From Setaria digitata (Eukaryota; Nematoda; Chromadorea; Rhabditida; Setariidae), in the NCBI GenBank assembly GCA_003640385.1, contig RCAB01000145.1:63596-127595 (forward strand): 64,000 nucleotides of DNA, given 5' to 3'. The notes beneath the pieces were generated by a model. That model made no database searches. It had not been told where the DNA came from and was given only the letters and a program-made list of their open reading frames with translations. The position numbers were made by a program, and so were the translations under genes. How positions within the stretch are numbered: position 1 is the stretch's first letter; each line of letters begins with the position of its first letter. This document shows, piece by piece, positions 14,513 through 25,719 of this stretch.

Positions 14513-14580
14513 AAAACAGTTATTTGCTGTGAAGTAAATCTCTTTTACCGGAGATTTACTTCACAGCAAATAACTGTTTT
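14513..14580. repeat. perfect 30-bp inverted repeat with 8-base loop
   Basis: The left arm 14513-14542 (aaaacagttatttgctgtga...) is exactly complementary to the right arm 14551-14580, with loop ttttaccg. Homology between the arms continues imperfectly outward for about 18 bases (14 of 18 match), and an aataaa lies in each outer part on opposite strands. Confidence 0.9.
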
Positions 14581-14599
14581 AGAATGGAATAAATAAGGC

Positions 14600-15848
14600 T
14601 AAATTAGGTTATTTTATTAAGGTGTGGATAAATATGGTCGTATGACTGTTACAGAATGAATAGCTGTGTCTGGTGAGCTAGGAGTTTAGTTTTTAGCTCT
14701 AAACAAATTAATCGGATAAAATTTGACATTTCAAGACTGTTTAAGATCTTGATAATATGCATTAGTTGAAATGTGTGAAGATTGAATTAGGCAATCAAAG
14801 CAGTTTTGGCATCATTCATTTGTATGATTGTACGTCGTAATAAGTTTAACAAGAGTTGGACGTTATAATAGCATTTTTAACACTTTTTAATGTGCAATCA
14901 TAGTATATTGTTCTTCGTAGGTATCAGGAATAGCTTCATGTGGTAGTCGATCGGGCACGTAAGTGCCAAAAAGTATGATACATATGAGTTCATTATACAT
15001 TGAATTTATTGGAAGTGCTATATGATCGTATGCTATTGCATACTCACTCCGATCTGTAATAAAAAATTTTTTTTCTATAGATATTTACAGTTTGTTGTAT
15101 TAATTAATCAAAGTAAGTAAATGATTTATTATGATCTCAGTCACTCAAAGATAGCATGGAAAATTGATCTCAACGCCGATGATGTTTTATCACATCGTTG
15201 CAACAGTTCTAAAAGATAATTGTAAATTTCAACTATATTATCTTTTAAAATTATGATTTGATGAAGAGTTAGAGTTCTATAACTTTTTTAAGTATTTTAT
15301 CCTTCAATCTTTCAAAATCTGATAAGAGAGGAAGAATAAAGCAATTTAAAGCAGAAAATAAAAATTCCTTTCAATGCCGCATTGAATCAGACAAGTTTGG
15401 TTTATAGCAGATTGGAGGATATGCTAGATAACTAAGAATGGTTAAAAATTTTCGAGAAATCTTATGAATTATTATTCAGGATTTTCTTCAATATAAAGAG
15501 TTGTCAGATCATAGCACTAAAATCGAGTAAATTCCAAACATTTATTTCCTTGATTAAATCTGCTGGAGTGGCAAAAGTTTTTACCTTAAATGGTTAACTT
15601 GAAAAAAATAATTTATTACTGTTGCTGTGCTAAATGTTTTTCAGGTCGTTGTAGATTTACAGATTTTGAAACGCTAAAATAGCCAAAATTCATTCAAAAC
15701 TTTGCAATATGTTTGTGGTAGCTTGTTGATGATGAAATGCCTAGATTTTGTCTCCGTGATATTTCATGCTTAAATTATTTGTTGCCTACTTTTCTTTTTT
15801 TTTTAGTTAATTTTGCAAGAGTTTGAAGTTCTGATTATTTCTGCCTAA
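14600..15848. other. gene-free interval between convergent genes
   Basis: Nothing supported. I looked here for a final exon of the minus-strand membrane protein at 15,849-17,400, which its paralogue predicts, and did not find one. Confidence 0.5.
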
Positions 15849-17400
15849 TTATAATTTATTAACAATACTATTTATAATTATAATATACTTACTGCTATTG
15901 CTTCCCAATAATGCCTGCAAATTTGCAAATGTAAAACCGCTAGCAACAATTGTTGAAAAAAGATAGATGAAATCAATTTGCTGGTAAAAAATACCATAAG
16001 TAATGCATAATAAATTTGCTGATCCAATTGAGTAAAGTAGGAATTTTTGACGATTTTGGCCAACTTCTGGACAAATAAACTGTAACAGGAGGGAAAGAAA
16101 ATGAGAATGGAAATGGATGAGAAATTTGTTATCGAATTAAAATTAATTTATTTATTTTTTCACTAATGTAAATATTGTTAACCTCAACAACAAGTGCTAT
16201 CAATGTTGGCGAATAATATGGTGGTATTGGAAGGATAGGTTGTTGCCATTTTAAGTAAAGCTGATGTGTGCATGCTCCGATGATAAATGATAATATCAGT
16301 GCAAAAATTCTTCGTTCTGCTAAATTAAACTTTTCCTAAAATTTCTATCATTTTAATTTTTATTTGCAAATGCTTCTTTTTAGTGTTATATGCATAGAAT
16401 TTAATTTCCAAATCTGGATTTAAATTTTCTTTTCTTAAATTAATATCTAATAATAGTATTTCATGAATAATTAAAATGAATTTTTTTCACTCTCATGATG
16501 ATACATACAATAGATGGAGGAAATATGCGGTGGTGAAAAAAATTTTTTTTTTTAACGATTTTTAAGCAAATTTTAACAATTAGTTATATGTGCTTAGTTG
16601 CTAATTTCTGTTCTAAATTTTTTAATTTTTTGTATGATTCAGTTCAAAAATTTGTTGAAACTTTACCATTGTTGTTTTGTTATGTAACAGAAATGCTAAT
16701 TTTGGCAGTAAAACATGCAGAAATATAAATGATAATGTGCTACTTTTTGCCATTTTCGACAGTATTACATGGCCCACATAAGTGCTGGCAAAGTTTTCAC
16801 CGCAACATTTTGCGTTAATAATTATGTAATCCCAAAAATTACTACTAAATATTAATACTTTACTAAATTTAAATTTAGTATGCTAATGTTGACAATTTTA
16901 AAAAGTTTCAGATGATAATTATACAGATTTGAAAGAGAAAAAGGAAGGAAAAAAAAAACCAGATAGATCATCCTGAAATTTAAATATATATTGAGAAACT
17001 GAAATTGAAGTATGAAAACACTTCGAAAAGTACATCCATTGTAATTATTATTATCAAGTTGATAGCTTTGATAATTTCAAAAGTATTAATTTAATTTCAA
17101 AATACAAAACTTTTGTTGATTAATTTTCCAAAAAACATACACCGCCAAAAATGAATAATTAAAATTATCCGGTACTGGTCCGTAATCGAAGAAATGCTCG
17201 AATTCTTGTACCGATGAATCAGCGATTCTTTTAGGAAATTGAAGAATTTTTGTTTTTGATAATTGAAAGAGTGATTTTATCAGATCACATGATCCATTAT
17301 GAATGATATCTTTCAAATCATTCAAATAAATCAATAAAACTTCAGTGATCAATTTGCTTTGTAGCAATTCATTCACATTATATGAAATTTTGGGCTTCAT
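15849..17400 (-). CDS. multi-pass membrane protein, C-terminally shortened paralogue
   Basis: Exons on the minus strand are 17400-17141, 16844-16667, 16335-16183 and 16079-15849, giving about 273 residues. It is clearly homologous to the divergent plus-strand gene at 17,907-20,789. Exons 2 and 3 have exactly the same lengths (178 and 153 nt) and phases, and share motifs such as KCCGE.FA, LAERR, IGA.TH and YSPTL.AL..E. Exon 1 encodes a soluble, partly helical N-terminal region and exons 2-4 several hydrophobic segments. Exon 4 has the expected phase-1 donor (A|gtaagt at 15,892), but no matching last exon was found. Read through that donor, the frame stops at 15,849-15,851 next to an aataaa. 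So the protein probably ends early, or the last exon has diverged beyond recognition. Function unknown. Confidence 0.65.
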
Positions 17401-17887
17401 TTTTAAACATTTTGTTCAAATGCAAACACAATAATGAATTAATCAATTAGCAACCTATCAACTAATTGACAGGTAAATTGAATAACTGCGAAATGTCTTT
17501 AACAAAATTTATATATGATTAAAATCAATTCAGTTACTTCACTTTAGTCAATTCTTTTTCTTCATTTTATCAAAATTGCACCATTATCAATAAAATGTTT
17601 TCTTTCTTTCTTTTTTCTTTTTAACTTTAATTAAAATTTCCCAAAAGTTGGAACGGAAAGGCTGGTAAAAATTTGCATACCATAGTAATTACTTAAATGA
17701 TTGAAACTATGCTAAATATTTAGTTTATTTTAATTTGAAGGTTACCACAATGTTTGATTTGGCAGTTTGCTATTTTTTTTTTTAATTGAAAATTAAATAA
17801 AGCAAGGGAAATATTTAAACGACATGATAAGTGCAAAATAAAAAATTTCTTATGAAAGATAATTGATTGTAATGACGATGTTTTTAG
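17401..17887. promoter_or_regulatory. shared upstream region of two divergent paralogues
   Basis: About 490 bases separate the two start regions, so a bidirectional promoter is likely. A short inverted repeat (caattagcaacctatcaact with acagg) and TTTCTTTC tracts are visible; no specific factor site is claimed. Confidence 0.4.
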
Positions 17888-17906
17888 ACAATTCTCGACT
17901 GACTAT

Positions 17907-20789
17907 ATGGATTCCAAAGGAACCGGAATGGATGAGCTGGATCAGGATATGCATGATATCATCCGGATGAATCAAGAAACTTTGATCGATACAATTCGAT
18001 TGATCGGGATTATTATTAGACAGTTTGTTGCACTCTTTTTTCTTTTTTTTTTTTTTCGTTTATTTTTGACTATTTGTTGTTGATTAAATTGTAATAAATT
18101 AATTAATTAGTTTCAATTGCTCATTAAAAAAGTAAATAAAGACTTGAGATATATGCAGAAGCGTTTAACAACAATTATTTTCAAATTGCAGAAATTAAAT
18201 GAACTTTGAAATTCAATTTAAATTCGAAAATCGATTATTGACGTCTGCTAAATCATATCAGTTAGAAACTGTTTTTGCATCAATTTTGAAATTGTTCAAG
18301 TATAATAGCGCTGATGAAATTATTTGATTTTTTCACAATTTGAAAAAGTTCAAATTTTTTACAAAATATTTCGATTTATTTTCAATCAATTCTGAAATTT
18401 TTTTTTCTTTTGCAGTGAATATACAGCGGAAATTATTGAGGAATATTATTTGCTTCAGCAAAAAATTATAACATTTTTTATTAATTTACGTATCAGTTTA
18501 TGGCCAATGCTCAAAAATTATCCATTAACATTTTATCAACGTCAAATTTATAATTTCAAAAAATGTCTTCAATTTACGCCTATTTCAAAATCGTTCAATT
18601 TTACATCTTGTACAGTGTTCGTTGATAAGTGATATTTTATATTTTAAAATTTACGATTTTATGGAATATGCTATCATTTTGGGAACTTTCAGTGAGCAAT
18701 AATTATGATATCAATTAAACAAGCAATTCCTCAAATTTCCTGTAATTAACATTGCTAATTTGAAAAAGTGACCGTAAAATTTCGCAAATTATTTCAAAAT
18801 TAAGTCGGACATTAATGAAATGATAAGCATTCATATTGTTAAGCCAAAAATAAATAAATGAAAATAAAGATAATAACGGATAAAAGAGTATAAAATTAGA
18901 AAAATATTGATGAAAAAATATTAGATTTTAGTTTTCTTACTTAAAAAAAAAAAAAAAAGTTTTTGATTTTCTGCTAGTATTTTAGAAGCCAATTTTGGGC
19001 AATTATAATTTTGGCAGCAAAATGTTGCGGTGAAATATTTGCAAATATGTGGTTTGGTTATTTTTTCCTGTCCATATTTTATGGAAAACAAATTCTTTCC
19101 TTATTTTTCATTTATATTTTAATGCCAATATTTGCATATTTATTAAATCAAAAAATTCCAATGGTAATTGGAAATTTTGCTTTTCTTCAGAACATGCAAG
19201 GAATTAAGTTGATTATTTAAATGATAGATTTGCTTAATTAATAGTCCATCTAATTATTATTAGGCTTGCTTTTTCAATACATGACTTTTCTTTTTCCTTT
19301 ATTCATTTCTGATATTCTATTTTTTGCAATCGAATCACTTTCAATAATTAACAATTTAGCAAAATCTCAAATTATCAAATTATCAGTCATTATCATCTAT
19401 GCAAATATTCAGCATATATTAATAATTGCTTATAATCTGATAAGAATCTTACAAGGCTGTTTTTAGAAACTGTGATTAGAAAAAAAGGAAATTTCACTTC
19501 TTATTATTTGAAAATAAATAATACAATTTTAGGATAAAATAAGCCTAGCTGAACGTCGTTGGCTTGTATTGGCATTTTCATTTTGGATTGGTGCATCAAC
19601 ACATTTTATTTTAATTAATTGGGATCCAGGTGTTTTTCCGCCACCACCGTTATATTCACCAACACTTGTTGCATTACTTTTTGAGGTACACTTTAATGAG
19701 AAAAAAAAAAAAATAGGAAGAGTTTCTTTTCTTTTTTAAATTAAATTTAATAAAAAAGGAGGGTATTTAGAAACTTTAACCATTTTTTTTCTTCCTTCTT
19801 TATTCTAATGCAAAATTTAGCAATTCCAATTGCAACATTTTTTGCAGTTTATTGGGCCAATTGTAGCACATAATCGTTCATTACTTTTATTAAATACAGT
19901 TGGTATTGCATCATGCGTGTGCTTCACGTATGCATACATTCACGCTTGTTTCACGTTTACGTACTTCTACACGTCATTGATTGCAATTGCTTCATCATTC
20001 TATAGCATGCAACAACATCTTGCTGATCCGAAATTAGGTATAATCATTTCGAATTTCAAATTCTTAACACTGTGTTTTTTATTATTATTATTATTATTTA
20101 TTATTATTACAGAATATTAGGATGATTTTTACAGGTCTATTTTTTTCATGTAGTTTCATTGTTAGTCAGAAACTTTGGTTTAAGACTGAGAAATATCTTA
20201 TNCCACTGTGTTTTTTTTTTATTATTATTATTATTACAGAATATTAGGATGATTTTTACAGGTCTATTTTTTTCATGTAGTTTCATTGTTAGTCAGAAAC
20301 TTTGGTTTAAGACTGAGAAATATCTTATGTCCTCAGAGGTATTGCTAAAAGTAGGATGATACTATGATTTTTCGTTTAGTGTTATAAATTATTCGCTAAA
20401 ATTGACAAAAAAGAAAACAATCAATCATTTCATCATTTATTTAACTAAAACTTCTAATTAAATTAGCAGAATTGTAATTTAAAAAATAAATAAATTTATT
20501 CAATTCCTTTTTCTTCTCCTTTAATTTGAAAAGAAAAATAAAATACCCCCTCCCCCACCAAAAAAAAAAAAAAAAAAAGGTAAGAAAAACAATATTAAAT
20601 ACCTAAAATGATATTACAGGTTACGGTGATATGAGTGAAGGACATATTTTGCTTCCAATTCATTCGATGTACAATCAATTAGTGATGACAATCATTTTCG
20701 GACACTACATTTGGAATCGTAATCAGAATGCAACTAAACCGGATTCACTGGAAGAACGCTACACACTTCTATTACGTCCACTTCACTAA
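17907..20789 (+). CDS. multi-pass membrane protein, 6 exons, unrecognised
   Basis: Exons 17907-18022, 18416-18616, 18986-19163, 19533-19685, 19848-20037 and 20620-20789 join with consistent phases and give 335 residues. A ttttag acceptor ends 19 bases before the ATG. The N-terminal 105 residues are soluble and helical (MDELDQDMHDIIRMNQE...). Hydrophobic segments then lie in exon 3 (WFGYFFLSIFYG), exon 4 (VLAFSFWIGASTHFILI), exon 5 (LLLLNTVGIASCVCFTYAYI) and exon 6 (MYNQLVMTIIFGHYIW), with a Pro-rich loop FPPPPLYSPT. The minus-strand paralogue fixes the exon choices: the open stretch 19,263-19,466 is intron because its phase does not fit and the paralogue skips it. An assembly duplication around n at 20,202 lies in the last intron. 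I do not recognise the family; a role in an internal or plasma membrane is inference. Confidence 0.72.
20069..20328. other. unmerged assembly overlap around n at 20,202
   Basis: About 130 bases before the n (cactgtgttttttatt... to aaatatcttat) recur right after it almost unchanged, except for the length of the T and att runs. A single n between two near-identical copies is the mark of a contig join that was not collapsed. Confidence 0.85.
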
Positions 20790-21754
20790 TCATATATGTG
20801 TTGTATATACCATTTCTTTGATTAAATTGATTGCAGTTGAGTTTGGATGAAAGAATGATCAATTTAATTTTAGGGAAAAAAAATTTAAAAAAAAAAAAAA
20901 AGAAAAAAAAGCAAAAAAATTATTTGAAAATTAGTAATCATTTTTGAGATTAAAAAAAAAGAATTTTGAGCACATTTAACCCATCTTACGTTTATGAAAA
21001 AGGTTTTGATAATTTAAATGAGAATTTGAAAATGACAAAATATAAAACAGTACTGATTGGTTGAATGAATAATGGCATAGAAAATTATCTCAGTATTTTT
21101 GCTAATTAATCAAATTAATTAAGAGCAATATACAAACTGAAATACACAAACAGAACACAATGACCACCTGAAGTGCTTTTAATTTTTTACAATAAATAAT
21201 GGAACGAGAAAGAGAATTGTGATAATTAGGAAGGCAAGAATAATTAGCTCGATTCAATGAATTCAAATTTCAATTCTCTTCCTTTTTACATATGTTCAGT
21301 TCAAACTATGTGCGACAATTGCTATATTACATTATGCCACAGATTTCTGAATTCCATAGTGATCTGAAATTCAAAACACGAATTTAAATCATTGTACTTA
21401 GATAATTAATTCATCTAAAATTAATAATGAATGACGGGAATCACTTCCGGAACAAGGAATCGAAATAATCAAAAAAAAAGGATTTCTGAAAACGATTTAT
21501 GGATGTGAGCACTCATGAGCGATTGCAAACAAGGCAAAATTGTTGTCCGGTTACTGCCGGAAAATTCGTAAAAGCAACGCAACCGTAAAAGCAGAAAGTG
21601 AAACGTATTTTAAGTGTCATGAGAACATGATTTGAAGTGACGAAGCGTTGGACAGAATCCTCATGGCGTAGAGCATGATGATCAAAGTTGCAGTGAACGT
21701 GCGTCAAATAGAACTCCACAAAAATGCCTTCCGTACGTGGTTTGCCGTATTGCA
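20790..21754. other. intergenic, no gene seen
   Basis: AT-rich with poly-A runs. 21,500-21,750 is more complex and open on the minus strand, but it adjoins the duplicated exon described next and has no supported exon structure. Confidence 0.5.
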
Positions 21755-21852
21755 TCATCATCACGTGCTGGAATAATCCTGAACTGGATTAGGGTGAAAT
21801 TTGCCGTTAATAGCATTCAGGAATTACCATTCGGATTTGGTAATGATTGATC
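21755..21852 (+). pseudogene. degenerate copy of fructosamine-3-kinase exon 1
   Basis: The stretch matches 22,355-22,456 closely (tagcattcaggaatt is identical). The start Met codon of the real gene is changed to atc, the P-loop Cys codon is replaced by a stop, and no downstream exons follow. It is a partial tandem duplicate of the kinase's first exon. Confidence 0.75.
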
Positions 21853-22180
21853 TTAAAATTGACACTTAATTGTTCACAAGCGGCAATATGAAGTGCAGCT
21901 GGTCTAAAAATTGTCATCACATTTTTGATCGAGAAATTTTTTTCCTGCAGGTGGTCTCGAATTTGACCTCAAGTTGTTGATCAGGCATTTAAATCCAAGC
22001 GCTTGATCTCGGACCCGACATTAATTTGTTGATCAAAAAGTTACTTTCATGTGCTTGATCTTAAAATTGACACTTAATTGTTCATAAGCGGTAATATGAA
22101 GTGCAGCTGGTCTAAAAATTGTCATCACATTTTTGATCGAGAAATTTTTTCCCTGCAGCTGATCTCGAATTTGACCTTTT
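21847..22180. repeat. two copies of a 120-bp segment
   Basis: 21,847-21,970 and 22,053-22,179 share about 120 bases (from tgatcttaaaattgacactt to tctcgaatttgacct) with few differences. Both copies are open on the minus strand with a shared peptide (FSIKNVMTIFRPAALHI). They lie between the broken and the intact kinase exon 1. Confidence 0.85.
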
Positions 22181-22328
22181 GTATTAGCAGTTACTCCTTC
22201 AGCTTCTAATAATTTCCGTATCGAAAATGACGTTAAAGAAATGTTAACAGGAAGCGGAAAATGTATGTTGCAATTCGCGTACAACTCTGTAAAGTGCCAA
22301 GGATTTAACGGTTTATGCAACAGTGAAA

Positions 22329-25300
22329 ATGCGTTTGCACGTGAATTGCCGTGCTATGTGGTTATCATCACGTGGTGGAAGAATGCTGGATGATATTAAA
22401 GCGAAACTTGGCGTTGATAGCATTCAGGAATTGCCATCCAGATTCGGTGGTGGTTGTATTAACAGAGCTAAAGCATATAGAACTGATAAATTTGGTGATA
22501 TCTTCGTGAAATTTAATGATAATGAAAAGGTTATCATTTAAAATTTCTATTTCTTTTTTTTTTTTTCATTAGTTAATGTTTAATTACTGGCAACTTCATG
22601 TTGCTTTTAAAATTCTAAAGGCTCGGTGATTAAGTGAAATAGAAAATTGTTTTTTTGTCTTTGCAAAGATTAAAATTCAGCGAAATAGCATTTCCAGTGA
22701 TGGGATTTTGAATAATTAAAGCAATGCTGAAGTATGTCGAAACTTAAATTGTCAAACACCACCACCTGTTAATTGGTTAATCAATTACTTTTAATTAATC
22801 ATTCACCTTTTCGCTCAATTGTCTCAGCTCCATATGTCCAAATATTGGAAATAGAAATATGAAACTTCACTCTCTGTGAATTTATGATTTTAGAGTTTTC
22901 TTTTTAAGGCTTCAGAGATGTTCAATGGAGAATTTGCAAGTCTACAAGCTCTATTAGATACAAATACAATTCGAGTGCCGAAACCAGTTAAAGTATCACT
23001 TCCTAATGGCTACTATCAATAAATTATTTGATATACAAAATGGTTTTTGTCTTTGCAAATTTCCATTTGTGTTTTTCCTTTTGTATTTTTAGTCATTTTA
23101 TTCACACATTTAACGAGCTTTAATTCCACTGCCTAATTAATCAGTAGTCAAGCTTATTGACTGAATAAGTTATAATCATTTAGTACAGTGGCAATTTGTA
23201 CAATCCTTCGTAATCAATAATCTGTAACAACTGTGAGGAAGTAGTTGAACTCTTGGCAGGACTAGTTGATGGCTATTATCTGAAGACTGTTGTTGCAAAA
23301 ACTATAAATAGGTGCATTTCTGATATATATATTGCTCATGAATTCAACATGCTGTAAGCGTTTCTGAGTGAAGTTACATATTAATAGGAATAAAATAACC
23401 ATTAAATGAAAAGTTGATAACTTAGTTTCAGATATTCTCGGTTGGTAATGATTGTTGCTTGGCAATGGAACTGTTGGACTTACGTGGTGCGTCGAATTCA
23501 GAGGAGCTTGGTACCAGTATTGCAAGGTTTAATATGCTCTTATATCTATTATCAGTAAGTATTATTTGATGGTGAGAGCAGTTTTTTGTTGCAGTGTTCA
23601 TTTAGTTGATAAGATCTAACTTTGTGCAGTGATGTTCAGAGTTCACTTCACACCTTCGGATGCTTGTCACATGGAAGGCTGCATTGTGCTTGGTGGGATT
23701 TATTTTCTTCATAAAAGGAAAATTAACTTTACTTTAAATCTTATAATTTTATTTACATACACTTTTTCGATTTCTGTTAAAAGACAGATGTGGATGTGGT
23801 AGAAAGAATAAACACTTCTTTGCTTTATTAATTACGTCTTTCAAACTGTAACAATATCTAACCCTGGTATTCTGATATTATTTCTCAGTTACTGATGGTA
23901 ATAGAAAATACGATGGATTAGTTGTTAATATTAATGACTGTTGCGTATTCTAAGTCCGATTTACTTCTGAAATTATCAACTGGTATTTTAGGTTGCATTT
24001 GTACAACAAACTGTTAATGGAGAAAAGTAAAAATGCTCAGTCGACGGTTGGTGGTACTGAGAAACAATCAAAACCGATTGAGAAATTCGGATTTCATACA
24101 CTTACTTATAGTGGGTATTTCCCACTCATTAACAATTGGTCTGATAATTGGGTGGTAGGCTTTTTTTCCTCCATTTCAAATGTATCTGTGTGGTTTTGGC
24201 AGAGTTTTATCTCTTAGGACTCAAATTATGTCAAAAGATGTTTATTTTAAAATATCCATTAGTTCTTGCTTTTTTTAGAGCAGAGATTCTGAGGCAGAAA
24301 TATTACATGATCAGTACCGCTTAGTAAATTATTTATTTATACCAGAGTTTGGTTAAATACTTGGTCTTGCAAAGACTTCTCAAGAGAGATTGAAAAAACA
24401 AGTTGTCATACCGTTTCATACTTTCATACGCCTTTGAATTTCAGGAATTTTATTCACAGAATCGACTGAAGAAAATCATTGATACCATTGTTGAGGTTAT
24501 CATTTTTAATTGATGCGTAGTTTTTACAATATTTTACATCCTTTTTTATAAATGCATAACTGTAGAAATATAATCTTGACAAAAGTGTCTGCATTCTAGA
24601 ATACCGGAGATCGGGAATTGCTGACGTTATGGCCAAAATTGGAACAGAAAATTCCGGAATATTTTAAGGATTGCGAAATATATCCATGCTTGTTACATGG
24701 TGATCTCTGGTCTGGAAACTATTCTTTCACTAAAGATGGTCCAGGTCGGGGCTTTTTCATTTATGATCGATTTAATTAGTGTTAATTAATTTCAATCACT
24801 GCTTTAGATTGTTTCATTGTATCATTTTTCAGTAGAGTGCTTATTCGAAAAGGCTATTTGAGAGTTCAAAAAGAAGCAGTAGTGTTTTTTGAAATTTCTG
24901 TAAGCACCCAGATTTGTAGTTATATATGACCCGGCATCATTTTACGGACATAGCGAATACGAGTTTGGCATTTTGACAATGTTCGGTGGCTTCGATCGAA
25001 CTTTCCATACATCCTATCATAAGTTGATACCACAAACTGCGGGATTCACTGAGCGTGTTCTTCTTTATCAGCTTTTTCATCACTTGAATCATTGGTTGGC
25101 ATTTATTTTTGCAGTGCAGAAATTGAAGCTACTGATTTTACAGAATTAAATTTTGGTGGGACATTTACCGAAAAACTCCATGGCAAGCCATGGATGTGCT
25201 GCTTTCTGTTAACTTAAACCACCGACGACTCACTACAATTTAGTTAAATTAGATGGTGAAGCTATTCGAGTCGTCGTTCTGATAGCAGTGAACAGTGAAT

Positions 25301-25719
25301 CAGCTGCAGGATTTCCGTCTCAGGAAATAAGAAAATATCGAATTTTACGTGAAGTTCAAGATTGTGAAAGAAAAGAAAACTGATCCTCTTTTTTATATTT
25401 TCATGATATCGATTTCCCACTACGCCTTTTAATAGATTGAAAGCAGATTAGAATTTTTATATTGATATTTAAAGTAGTTTATTCTCGATTATCTTATGTG
25501 AATTGAAGAAAGTGGAAAAAAAAATTTAAAAAAAATTATTAAAATTAAAAAATTATCCTCCATCTCTGGAAATTGTTCATGGCATCGCTCTAATCTGTTC
25601 GTAATGCTAGCATTTAATTTTCCACTAACTCTCTGTTTTATCTATTTCTCTCTTACAGGTATCATTTTGGTGCAGGATACAAGCAAGGCGCATTAAACTT
25701 AATGCGGAAGCTTTCTTGA
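22329..25719 (+). CDS. fn3k: fructosamine-3-kinase (ketosamine kinase), 8 exons
   Basis: It phosphorylates fructosamines on glycated proteins, which then break down and release the amine (protein deglycation in the cytosol). Exons are 22329-22529, 22909-22992, 23432-23526, 23992-24154, 24445-24495, 24600-24744, 24920-25094 and 25659-25719, all phase-consistent. Starting at the ATG at 22,383 ([10 protein letters not shown]...) gives 306 residues, matching the roughly 309 of the human enzyme; the upstream ATG at 22,329 would add 18. Key features by the 306-residue numbering: P-loop FGGGC with Cys25 (the redox-sensitive P-loop Cys of the family), FVKFN Lys43 for [11 protein letters not shown] 213-220 (catalytic loop) and [11 protein letters not shown] with Asp232 (metal). 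A broken duplicate of exon 1 lies 600 bases upstream. The short phase-2 exon 7/8 junction rebuilds the conserved LNHW.HFG motif. Confidence 0.95.

Noticed and set aside
19263..19466. Hydrophobic open stretch within the plus-strand membrane protein gene
   Set aside because: Its phase fits neither neighbouring exon, and the minus-strand paralogue joins the flanking exons directly; it is intron.
20110..20360. Possible exon (FFSCSFIVSQKLWFK) in the last intron of the same gene, present twice
   Set aside because: The phase does not match the final exon, and the duplicate is an assembly overlap around n.
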